From: Pseudodesulfovibrio sp. zrk46
GTDB taxonomy: Bacteria > Desulfobacterota > Desulfovibrionia > Desulfovibrionales > Desulfovibrionaceae
Reading direction: 5' to 3'
Assembly (NCBI RefSeq): GCF_012516435.1
Contig: NZ_CP051216.1
Span: 3,037,669 to 3,101,668 of the forward strand
Length of the DNA: 64,000 nt
In this document: piece after piece, positions 32,215-40,280 of the stretch
How positions within the stretch are numbered: position 1 is the first letter of the stretch
Layout of the letters: every line of letters starts with the position of its first letter
Made by a program: the position numbers and the translations under genes
The notes under the pieces: model-generated
The model's database searches: none
What the model was told of the DNA's origin: nothing
The model's input: the letters and a program-made list of their open reading frames with translations, nothing else

Positions 32215-35007
32215 ATGGGTTATGTTAAAAAAAGAAGAAACATTATCTGGCTATGTGTCGATGGTCTGCGTGCTGACAGTTTGCAGTCGGCTGGCAATAA
32301 TAAAGTAGAGAGACACTTTATTGACGATGTGGCCAGTCGGGGAGCATTTTTCCCCAATTGTATAGCTGCAGCACAGTCTACGATATCCTCCTCAGCTTCT
32401 TTTTTTACTTCCATGACTCCTGAGATGTGTCGTCAGCCGACTCAGACTGCCAATTGTATTCCTCAGTTTCATCCAGATGCCGTAACTATTGCTGATATTC
32501 TCAAAGCACATGGATACAGCACCTTTCGGTGGAACGACATGGACACTTACTCATGCCACGCAAAGACTGGTTTTGATCATTATGAAGCTGGATACTTTGG
32601 CTTGAGATCAACGCCGAATCTGAGCTTTGACGCAGAGAAGCGTGATGATTTTTTGCAGAAGTTCAAAGAGTGCTCCGAAAGCAAGTTCATCTATATGCAT
32701 TTACTCCATCTTCACGAGTATGGGGGAGAATCTGCGAGGGTTTGGACAGGGCAAAAATACTTGCATCATGTCAGGGAAGTTGCGGACGAGGTTGCTGGAA
32801 TCGTCGATAAGCTTGGCGTTTGCGATGATGACATACTCATGATCCATTCAGACCATGGTGTTACTCTTAATCAGGATTTTGTTGAGTTTGAAGAACGTCA
32901 CGGAGGTACGTTCGCTGAAGGGCGTATTCGTGTCTTCAGTGTGTTCAAGTGCGATGGCATCGAGCCTTCGGTTTACCCTGGTGTGGTTGGTAATATTGAT
33001 TTGGCTCCGACATTGCTTGAGATGGTTGGGATTGACCAGATGAAGGGCCTCGGTAAGAGCCTATTGCCAGTTATTACTGATGGAGCCGAGCGAGGGGGGC
33101 CAATTTTGGCCTGCTGGACGAGTAAGCCAACACACCCTCTTCATGTTATAGGAGGAGAATGTCCCTCTTTTCTCGACAGCGTTTGTCTGCGTGATGATGA
33201 TTGGAAATACACTGTATTTCGAAATGGCGAGAAGACCTTAATAGACCTACGTCCAGGCGCGGAAGATCTGGTAGATGTTAAGTCTGAGCATCCCGATCTT
33301 GTTGAGAAGTATGAAAAGCTCTACAAAGAAATGTACTTGGACCTCCCTGAGACGCCTCATGAACTCTATCAGCAGACAGGGCAGACCTTTTTTAGATCAG
33401 ACATTGTTCCTGAGACATCATTCCTTATGCCGGTACACACGGCTTCTGTGAATTTACGTAAGTCTATTCTGTCATTGATTGATCAGCTCGGATATTTTGA
33501 GATTTTGGTTCTCGATGGAGATGAAAGTGGTGGCGTTGCAGAACTCATGGAAGAGTATTCTGATGATCACCGTATTCGTCATATTCCTGTTTATGGAATT
33601 GAACTGGGTAAGATGCTGAATGATGGTTTGGCTAAAAGTCGCGGTAAGTACATCGCGACTGTTTCCGCTGAATATCGATATACTGAGCATTACCTCTACA
33701 TATTGCTGAATGCTTTGAAGTCTTCGACCTCATCTGATTTTTGCTATGCCGATGCGTATCAGTTTTATAAGGACCCGAGGAAAACAGACTACAATTATAT
33801 CGGTCCTTATCATTTCTATTTCAGAAATGCGAAAAATCAGGGTGGTGTCGGAAGTCATCGATATTTGGGCTTACGTTCTCATTCATCAATGATAGGGGCG
33901 GGATATGTTGGAGATGTTGCACTTTTTACCAGAGAGTTAATTGAAGCTGTTGGTGGTTTTGATGAGTCTGGAGATTCGATTAAGTCAACTTGGGCGAAAA
34001 TGGGAAGGCATACCGACTGTGTGAATATTCCAGTGCCTTTGCTCCTGTCTGATGGCTTGTTATCGCGACCAACGTTTGGTCTGCCAAGTCCTGCCTCGCA
34101 TCACAAAAAAATATCCGTTGTTTTGTGTGGTGATGATCCTTCATTGTTCTGGCCTACTTTGGAGTCCCTGCAGAATCAAAGTGAAACGAACTTTGAAGTT
34201 GTCATGGCTGCGACTCAGAAACAGTTAGCTACAGTCTCTAGCTTAGCAGAGCGCTTCTTTACAATGGAGATGCAACTTTGCGTTGTCGATGAAACTGCAA
34301 GCTTGGATTATAAGTGTAATGTGCTGACTTCGAAGGCTAAAGGGAAATTCCTTACATGGTGCCAAGCTGGTACTTTGTTGCCTAGTTCATATCTTGAAGA
34401 GCTTGTCGCTGCCATAGATGCTAATCCTGAATCGTCTTTTGTCAATGCAAGTCGAATGCTGACAGGAGATGGTAACAAGAAGCAAATCATTACTGCTCAC
34501 GATGTACTTCTTAAAGACGTTTGGATGAGTCCTCAGTCGATTTGGGGAATCTTGTATCGCCGAAGGCTTCACGACGAAATAGGTCTGTTTGACGCAAAAG
34601 TTGGTTCTGCAGGAATGTGGGACATGGTCATGCGTATCGTTGAAACAGGCCGAGGGGTTCCTGTTCCAAATGCAATTTTGATGCAGTCTTCTTTGCATAT
34701 GGATGTTTCGATCGAACAAAGTGATTCAATGAGTCTTTACAAAGAGGCCGTAAATAGGATGGGAGGCCTGATAGATTTAGGGATGATTAATAACGACCTG
34801 TTCTCTGAATCGAGGGAAGAGGATTACTTGGAGCCAGTTCTCGCTCGTTTTGTTGAGCTACTGAAGGTCGCCCCCTTCCTTATGGAATTGAATGTACCGG
34901 TGATTTTCAATGGCGTGCAGCTAGATATTAAATCTGAAAGACAAACAGCACCACCATCTACCAATAGGGCTTCGCCGGGCCATGAAACTGCAAAATCTAG
35001 TAATTGA
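32215..35007 (+). CDS. Sulfatase-like / GT2-like / GT2-like fusion protein
   Basis: A 930-residue soluble protein. Residues ~8-330 are an alkaline-phosphatase-superfamily sulfatase domain: metal Asp16 in CVDGLRAD, and Asp213-His214 in HSDHG. The usual Cys/Ser-x-Pro-x-Arg is replaced by a Ser/Thr-rich QSTISSSASFFTS (54-66), so the nucleophile would be Thr or Ser, not formylglycine, as in phosphoethanolamine or phosphoglycerol transferases. Residues ~395-600 and ~625-850 look like two family 2 glycosyltransferase domains (SFLMPVHTASVNLRKSILSL; ISVVLCGDDPSLFWPTLESL with GGFDES and GLFDAK motifs). The gene lies 113 nt before the phosphonate genes, suggesting transfer of a phosphonate head group to a sugar chain. 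That role is inferred. Confidence 0.7.
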   Translation: MGYVKKRRNIIWLCVDGLRADSLQSAGNNKVERHFIDDVASRGAFFPNCIAAAQSTISSSASFFTSMTPEMCRQPTQTANCIPQFHPDAVTIADILKAHGYSTFRWNDMDTYSCHAKTGFDHYEAGYFGLRSTPNLSFDAEKRDDFLQKFKECSESKFIYMHLLHLHEYGGESARVWTGQKYLHHVREVADEVAGIVDKLGVCDDDILMIHSDHGVTLNQDFVEFEERHGGTFAEGRIRVFSVFKCDGIEPSVYPGVVGNIDLAPTLLEMVGIDQMKGLGKSLLPVITDGAERGGPILACWTSKPTHPLHVIGGECPSFLDSVCLRDDDWKYTVFRNGEKTLIDLRPGAEDLVDVKSEHPDLVEKYEKLYKEMYLDLPETPHELYQQTGQTFFRSDIVPETSFLMPVHTASVNLRKSILSLIDQLGYFEILVLDGDESGGVAELMEEYSDDHRIRHIPVYGIELGKMLNDGLAKSRGKYIATVSAEYRYTEHYLYILLNALKSSTSSDFCYADAYQFYKDPRKTDYNYIGPYHFYFRNAKNQGGVGSHRYLGLRSHSSMIGAGYVGDVALFTRELIEAVGGFDESGDSIKSTWAKMGRHTDCVNIPVPLLLSDGLLSRPTFGLPSPASHHKKISVVLCGDDPSLFWPTLESLQNQSETNFEVVMAATQKQLATVSSLAERFFTMEMQLCVVDETASLDYKCNVLTSKAKGKFLTWCQAGTLLPSSYLEELVAAIDANPESSFVNASRMLTGDGNKKQIITAHDVLLKDVWMSPQSIWGILYRRRLHDEIGLFDAKVGSAGMWDMVMRIVETGRGVPVPNAILMQSSLHMDVSIEQSDSMSLYKEAVNRMGGLIDLGMINNDLFSESREEDYLEPVLARFVELLKVAPFLMELNVPVIFNGVQLDIKSERQTAPPSTNRASPGHETAKSSN

Positions 35008-35120
35008 TTTGTGTTGGAATGGTGTGAGTGTTGTTGTGTCGCAATAGGAATGACTGTGTTTTTGATTGTTGACCAAGGAAACATTAACGAGGTCGATATC
35101 TCAAGGGAAGGCTAGTAGAT

Positions 35121-36449
35121 ATGTATATGAAATCAGAGAAAAGTCACGTCGAGAAAACTGTTTACGTTGGTATGAGCGCTGATCTTATTCATCCTGGGCA
35201 TATGAACATTCTTCAAATTGCAGCAGAACATGGACTTGTCACAGTGGGACTGCTGACTGATAAGGCCATTTCATCATATAAGCGTCTACCCTTCATGAAT
35301 TTCGAACAGCGCAAAGCGGTTGTTGAGAATATCAAAGGTGTGGAGAGAGTTGTTGCTCAAGAAACTCTTGATTATACTGATAATTTGCGTCGATTTAAGC
35401 CTGATATCGTTGTGCATGGTGATGATTGGAAAACAGGTGTTCAAGCCAAGATTCGTCAGGAAGTAATTGATGTTATTTCTGAATGGGGGGGCGAATTGGT
35501 TGAGCCTTCATATACTAAAGGGATTTCATCTACTCATATCCACGCCAGCTTGAAAGAAATCGGAACTACTCCGGATATCCGTCGTCAGCGGTTGCGCAGA
35601 TTGCTTGCCGTTAAGCCTTTGTTGAGAGTTCTTGAAGCGCATAACGGGTTAAGTGCTTTGGTCGTTGAAAATGCTGAAGTAAAAAATGACTCTGGAGCAC
35701 GAACTTTCGACGCTATCTGGGAGAGCAGTCTTACGGATTCTACTAGTAAGGGGAAACCAGATATTGAGGCTGTTGATATTACCTCCCGACTCAATACGGT
35801 GAATGAGATTTTTGAGGTCACCACTAAGCCTATGATTTTTGATGCTGATACAGGTGGCAAGTTGGAGCATTTCGCATTTACTGTTCGTTCTTTAGAGCGT
35901 CTTGGAGTCTCCGCTGTCATTATTGAGGACAAAAAAGGATTGAAGAAGAATTCTTTGTTTGGGACCGAGATTAAGCAGCATCAGGATTCCATAGAGAATT
36001 TTAGTGCCAAGATTAACGCTGGAAAGCAGGCTCAAGTCACTGAAGACTTCATGATCATAGCTCGTATTGAAAGTTTGATCATGGGTAAAGATGTCGATGA
36101 CGCCTTCATAAGGGCCGAGGCCTATATTGAAGCTGGAGCTGACGGAATCATGATTCATGCCAAGGACAAGCAGCCTTTTGATATCATCGAGTTCTGTCGT
36201 CGTTTTCGCGAGAAGGGGTACACCCACCCGCTGGTGGTGGTTCCTACAAGTTACAATGCTATCACCGAAGCTGAACTTGCTGAGATTGGGGTGAACATCG
36301 TAATTTACGGTAATCATTTGCTTAGGGCTGCCTATCCTGCCATGCGCAAAGCCGCTGAATCAATACTTGAGCATGATAGGAGTCTGGAATGCGATGATTT
36401 GTGTATGGGCATCAAAGAAACGTTGGATCTCATTCCTGGCACTAGGTGA
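35121..36449 (+). CDS. pepM: Cytidylyltransferase-phosphoenolpyruvate mutase fusion
   Basis: A 442-residue fusion. Residues ~12-145 are a CTP-type nucleotidyltransferase with the HxGH motif HPGH at 24-27 and a late KGISSTHIH. Residues ~165-442 are PEP mutase, with DADTGG and the diagnostic EDKxxxxxNS motif [10 protein letters not shown] at 269-278, which separates PepM from isocitrate lyase relatives. PepM converts PEP to phosphonopyruvate, the entry step of almost all phosphonates. N-terminal nucleotidyltransferase domains on PepM are known and are thought to make CMP-phosphonates for attachment to macromolecules. The next two genes carry on the pathway. Confidence 0.92.
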   Translation: MYMKSEKSHVEKTVYVGMSADLIHPGHMNILQIAAEHGLVTVGLLTDKAISSYKRLPFMNFEQRKAVVENIKGVERVVAQETLDYTDNLRRFKPDIVVHGDDWKTGVQAKIRQEVIDVISEWGGELVEPSYTKGISSTHIHASLKEIGTTPDIRRQRLRRLLAVKPLLRVLEAHNGLSALVVENAEVKNDSGARTFDAIWESSLTDSTSKGKPDIEAVDITSRLNTVNEIFEVTTKPMIFDADTGGKLEHFAFTVRSLERLGVSAVIIEDKKGLKKNSLFGTEIKQHQDSIENFSAKINAGKQAQVTEDFMIIARIESLIMGKDVDDAFIRAEAYIEAGADGIMIHAKDKQPFDIIEFCRRFREKGYTHPLVVVPTSYNAITEAELAEIGVNIVIYGNHLLRAAYPAMRKAAESILEHDRSLECDDLCMGIKETLDLIPGTR

Positions 36450-36454
36450 TAACG

Positions 36455-37576
36455 ATGAAGCCAGATCTCTTTTTAAAAGTTCTAAATGAAAATGGGATTG
36501 GAGCCTTCTATGGGGTTCCGGATTCTACCCTGAAACATTTTTGTGCACATTTGACTGGCCAAGTATCTCAAAAGAAGCATTTGATTTGTGCCAATGAAGG
36601 GGCGGCTATTGGGATGGCCATAGGTTACCACCTTGCTACTGGCGAGATCCCAGTAGTTTATATGCAAAATTCGGGGCTTGGGAATAGTGTTAATCCGCTA
36701 CTTTCACTTGGGGATCCAGATGTCTATAGCATCCCAACTCTTTTGATTATTGGTTGGAGAGGGGAACCTGGTAAAAAGGATGAGCCGCAACACAAAAAGC
36801 AAGGACGGGTTACCCTTGAACTTTTAGAGAGTATGGAAATTCCGTTCTCAATATTGGATAACAATGATGCATATGTGAGTGAGGTCGTTGCTACTGCAAC
36901 AGGTTGGATGAAGGAGAACAATGCCCCTTACGCTCTTGTCATCAAAAAAGGAACCTTCGATAGTGTTGCTTCGTTGCACTTTGATGAAAAGGCGTATGCA
37001 ATGACTCGCGAAACAGCCATCGATCAAATTCTTGAAGCAGTTGAGGATGATAGCATAGTAGTTTCCACTACTGGAATGGCTTCTAGAGAAGTGTTTGAAT
37101 TACGTGAAAAGAAAGGTGAAGCTCATCATAAGGATTTCTTGACGGTTGGAGGCATGGGGCATTGTAGTCAGATTGCTATGGGCATTGCTATGCAAAAGCC
37201 TGACAGACAAGTAATATGTATTGATGGAGATGGTGCCGCTATTATGCATATGGGCTCTATGGCATCTATTGGTGCTGCGAGACTTTCCAACTTAACTCAT
37301 ATCGTAATGAACAATGGCGTCCATGACTCGGTTGGTGGACAACCTAATGCGTCACGTAATGTCACCCTCACTGGAATTGCGACAGCCTGTGGTTATTCTT
37401 CAGTTGGACCAGTCGATACTCCTCAAGCACTGAAGTCTGCCATTCAGGATGCAGGGAGTGCACAGTGTTCTTGTTTCCTCGAAGTCTTTGTACGTCGTGG
37501 ACATAGACCGGAACTCGGTAGGCCGACTCAAACCCCGATCGAAAACAAGAAGGCTTTTATGGAGTACGTCAGATGA
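36455..37576 (+). CDS. ppd: Phosphonopyruvate decarboxylase
   Basis: A 373-residue thiamine diphosphate enzyme. The catalytic Glu is in CANEGAAIGMAIGYHLATG; the ThDP/Mg motif is CIDGDGAAIMHMGSM followed by NNGVHDSVGG. It decarboxylates phosphonopyruvate to phosphonoacetaldehyde, which pulls the unfavourable PepM reaction forward. ATG 36455 is used (AGGTGAT upstream), five bases past the pepM stop. The length is normal for Ppd. Sulfopyruvate decarboxylase is the closest alternative, excluded by the PepM neighbour. Confidence 0.92.
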   Translation: MKPDLFLKVLNENGIGAFYGVPDSTLKHFCAHLTGQVSQKKHLICANEGAAIGMAIGYHLATGEIPVVYMQNSGLGNSVNPLLSLGDPDVYSIPTLLIIGWRGEPGKKDEPQHKKQGRVTLELLESMEIPFSILDNNDAYVSEVVATATGWMKENNAPYALVIKKGTFDSVASLHFDEKAYAMTRETAIDQILEAVEDDSIVVSTTGMASREVFELREKKGEAHHKDFLTVGGMGHCSQIAMGIAMQKPDRQVICIDGDGAAIMHMGSMASIGAARLSNLTHIVMNNGVHDSVGGQPNASRNVTLTGIATACGYSSVGPVDTPQALKSAIQDAGSAQCSCFLEVFVRRGHRPELGRPTQTPIENKKAFMEYVR

Positions 37577-38712
37577 ATCTAGAATTCGTCGGATCCGGTG
37601 CTCTCTCTAAAGCTGTTGATGCGATAGAAGGCATTGACCCTAAGCGCATTTTTCTGGTTACAGGGCAAAGATCCTTCGATGTTTCGGAAGCAAAACAATT
37701 ACTAGGGTCATTTTTGACATCTCGTGATTTTAATCGTTTTTGCGAGTTTTCAACTAATCCCAAAGTGGAAGATGTCATTTCCGGTGTTGAGGCATTCAAG
37801 CAAGGTGAGTATGATTTTATACTTGCCATTGGTGGCGGTAGTGTAATTGATATGGGAAAGCTAATTAATGCTTTTGCCCATACTCAAGGCATCCCAGAAA
37901 TGCTGATCAATGGGGAAGTTGTATTAGAGAATTCCGGTGTGCCTTTGGCAGCTTTCCCCACAACTGCTGGTTCAGGGAGTGAAGTAACACCTTTTGCGGT
38001 AATTTATATCGGGGGAAAGAAATATTCTTTATCAAATGATTATTTAAAACCCGAGGTCGTTGCCGTTGATCCTTTGCTAAGCTCTCGAATGCCGCCATAC
38101 TTAACTGCTTCAAGTGGGTTTGATGCTTTAGCTCAAGCTGTGGAATCCTATTGGGCCGTGGGGGCTACTGGAAAAAGCAGAAGTTATGCTGCGAAAGCCA
38201 TTTCTCTTATCCTTCCCGTATTAGAAAAAGTCGTTGTTCAACCAACAATGTTAGAGCGGGCAGCCATGGCGGAAGGGGCCTACTGGGCCGGCAAGGCAAT
38301 TGGTATTTCTAAAACTACCATAGCTCACGCATTATCTTATTATATTACTACACACTACAATATTCCTCATGGTCATGCTGTAGCTTTGACCCTAGGGAAA
38401 TTTTTTACTGCCAACACAGGTGATTTAGGTGGAAAAGTCACTGTTCCTGGTGGAAAGGCTCATCTAGATGATACTTTCGGGCAGTTAGCACGTCTATTGG
38501 GCCAGCCTGACCCTACATCCTGTGAAGAGTATTGGTTTGACCTTATGGAAGTTTGTGGGCTTGAAAGTGATTTTGGAAAAATTGGGATTCGTACTGCTGA
38601 AGATGTCGAGTGTGTTGTTGAGAGTGTGAACGTGGAGCGTATGAACAATAATCCTGTTAAATTCAGCAAAAATGAGCTGTTAAGATTACTTTTTGATTTG
38701 CATATTAATTGA
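37573..38712 (+). CDS. Iron-containing alcohol dehydrogenase, probable phosphonoacetaldehyde reductase
   Basis: A 379-residue group III Fe-ADH. NAD(P) site GGGSVIDMGK near residue 90; metal ligands in SGFDALAQAVESY and in HALSYYITTHYNIPHGHAVAL. Overlaps ppd by 4 nt. With PepM and Ppd it completes the route PEP to phosphonopyruvate to phosphonoacetaldehyde to 2-hydroxyethylphosphonate, as PhpC-type enzymes do. No aminotransferase is present in the operon, so 2-aminoethylphosphonate is not the expected product. Confidence 0.85.
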   Translation: MNLEFVGSGALSKAVDAIEGIDPKRIFLVTGQRSFDVSEAKQLLGSFLTSRDFNRFCEFSTNPKVEDVISGVEAFKQGEYDFILAIGGGSVIDMGKLINAFAHTQGIPEMLINGEVVLENSGVPLAAFPTTAGSGSEVTPFAVIYIGGKKYSLSNDYLKPEVVAVDPLLSSRMPPYLTASSGFDALAQAVESYWAVGATGKSRSYAAKAISLILPVLEKVVVQPTMLERAAMAEGAYWAGKAIGISKTTIAHALSYYITTHYNIPHGHAVALTLGKFFTANTGDLGGKVTVPGGKAHLDDTFGQLARLLGQPDPTSCEEYWFDLMEVCGLESDFGKIGIRTAEDVECVVESVNVERMNNNPVKFSKNELLRLLFDLHIN

Positions 38713-38767
38713 TCACACTAAATGGTGTCGCCGATAGGGCTATCTAGTTCCGTCATATTGTTTCTAA

Positions 38768-38797
38768 GGCCTGCAACAGTTGTTGTAGGTCTTTTTG
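38768..38797 (+). terminator. Intrinsic terminator of the phosphonate operon
   Basis: A stem of 8-10 bp (38768-38777 with 38782-38791, 4-nt loop) followed by TTTTTG, about 55 nt after the last stop. Confidence 0.85.
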
Positions 38798-39199
38798 TTT
38801 TCTCCTGTGTTTCATTTTGACCCCTATAGTAAATTTGAGTGTGTCGTTATGACGCTTTTGCTGTAAGATATTGATATTTAATTACAATATTGTTTATTGA
38901 TGTTGGTTCCATAAATCATAGGAAGAGAGATTATATTTTATTGGGTCATGTGGGTATTTAGCTCTTCTCCATAAATAGCTGTAATAATTTCATAAAATTG
39001 TTGGCCTAATGTTTGCTTCAAAAGCGGTCAACTTAGTGAAATCTGTTACCTGAAAGTTAACGGGTTTGATTCAAAAAATGAATAAAATGGGTGACAATAA
39101 TCTAGCATTATGCCTAGATGGGCACAATTCTATGAAAGATTATCCTAACTTGGAACTCACGCAGAAAGTCGTCAGACTTAGAATGGAGCTATTTATTCA
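38798..39199. other. Intergenic region with the promoter of the aldehyde oxidoreductase locus
   Basis: About 400 nt without a gene. The clear element is the sigma-54 site at 39002-39017. The leader from there to the first gene would be about 170 nt. I looked for a molybdenum-cofactor riboswitch fold and did not find one I would defend. GTCGTTATGAC near 38843 is a short inverted repeat of unknown meaning. Confidence 0.45.
39002..39017 (+). promoter_or_regulatory. Sigma-54 (-24/-12) promoter of the Mop locus
   Basis: TGGCCTAATGTTTGCT matches the TGGCAC-N5-TTGCW consensus, with GG and GC exactly 10 bp apart. Only the two last bases of the -24 element deviate. It faces the molybdopterin-binding protein gene at 39200. 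Confidence 0.65.
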
Positions 39200-40216
39200 A
39201 TGAAAACGGTCCCTGTAGAAGAAGCTGTCGGCATGGTCCTTTGCCACGACATGACGAGAATCGTTCCCGGCGAAAGCAAAGGGCCAGCCTTTAAAAAAGG
39301 CCATGTCATCGCCGAAGAAGATATCCCTACCTTGTTGGAAATCGGAAAAGAGCATGTCTACGTGCTCCATATGGAAAAAGGAACCATCCATGAGAATGAA
39401 GCGGCAGAGCGCATTGCTAAAGCCGCTGCAGGACCAGGCATTACTCTTTCTGGAGTAAGTGAAGGGCGCATAAATTTCGAAGCATCTACCGGACTGTTGG
39501 ACATCAATATTGAGGCGTTAAATCGCATCAATTCAATTGAAGAGGTGGTGCTTGCCACCATGCATACAGGACAGCAGGTCACTGAACCACATCCAGTCGC
39601 TGGAACTCGTGTAGTCCCACTTGTTATTGATGAACATAAAATCGAACAAGTTGAACGAATTTGTAGTGAGTATGACTATGTCGTTGGCATTAAACCGTTC
39701 CAACATTTTGATGTGGGATTGGTGACAACAGGCAGTGAGGTCTATCACGGCCGCATCAAGGACAAATTCGGCCCTGTTATACGCAAAAAATTCTCAAAGC
39801 TCGGTTCAACTGTCATGGACCAGCGTCTTTCTTCTGATGATCCTTCCATGACCCGCGATGCCATTCTCGCCTTTATTGCTGAGGGTGCAGAGATGGTCGT
39901 GGTCACTGGTGGAATGTCCGTTGATCCAGATGATCAGACTCCAACTGCAATCCGCGCCACAGGGGCCAAAGTCGTGACCTATGGTTCTCCTACTTTCCCG
40001 GGCGTCATGTTTATGGTGGCAGATTTGAACGGCGTTCCCATTCTCGGATTGCCTGGCTGTGTCATGTATTACCGAGCATCCATTTTTGACTTGATAGTCC
40101 CCCGTTTATTGGCAGGGGACGAGATTACCCGTGAAGACATTGTGGCCATGGGGCATGGCGGTTTTTGTGCTGCTTGCGATGTCTGTCGCTATCCCATTTG
40201 TCCCTTCGGAAAATAG
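39200..40216 (+). CDS. Molybdopterin-binding (MoeA-like) protein with C-terminal cysteines
   Basis: A 338-residue protein. The N-terminal part (VPVEEAVGMVLCHDMTRI, GPAFKKGHVI) is MoeA-like; the core has a MoCF_biosynth fold with VGLVTTGSEVYHGRIKD and TGGMSVDPDDQTP, which bind molybdopterin. The C terminus ends in FCAACDVCRYPICPFGK with four or five cysteines, a probable Fe-S or zinc site not found in ordinary MoeA. It heads the operon for Mop, so it likely helps insert or sense the molybdenum cofactor for that enzyme. The ribosome site GGAG is ~12 nt away. Confidence 0.85.
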   Translation: MKTVPVEEAVGMVLCHDMTRIVPGESKGPAFKKGHVIAEEDIPTLLEIGKEHVYVLHMEKGTIHENEAAERIAKAAAGPGITLSGVSEGRINFEASTGLLDINIEALNRINSIEEVVLATMHTGQQVTEPHPVAGTRVVPLVIDEHKIEQVERICSEYDYVVGIKPFQHFDVGLVTTGSEVYHGRIKDKFGPVIRKKFSKLGSTVMDQRLSSDDPSMTRDAILAFIAEGAEMVVVTGGMSVDPDDQTPTAIRATGAKVVTYGSPTFPGVMFMVADLNGVPILGLPGCVMYYRASIFDLIVPRLLAGDEITREDIVAMGHGGFCAACDVCRYPICPFGK

Positions 40217-40280
40217 TTCTTACCCGCGCCGTCCTGGTGGCGTGGAATTACGACAGTGAACACCAAGGAGGAATACTGTC

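Noticed and set aside
39060-39199. Molybdenum-cofactor riboswitch before the MoeA-like gene
   Set aside because: The location is right, but I could not fold the region into the known motif.
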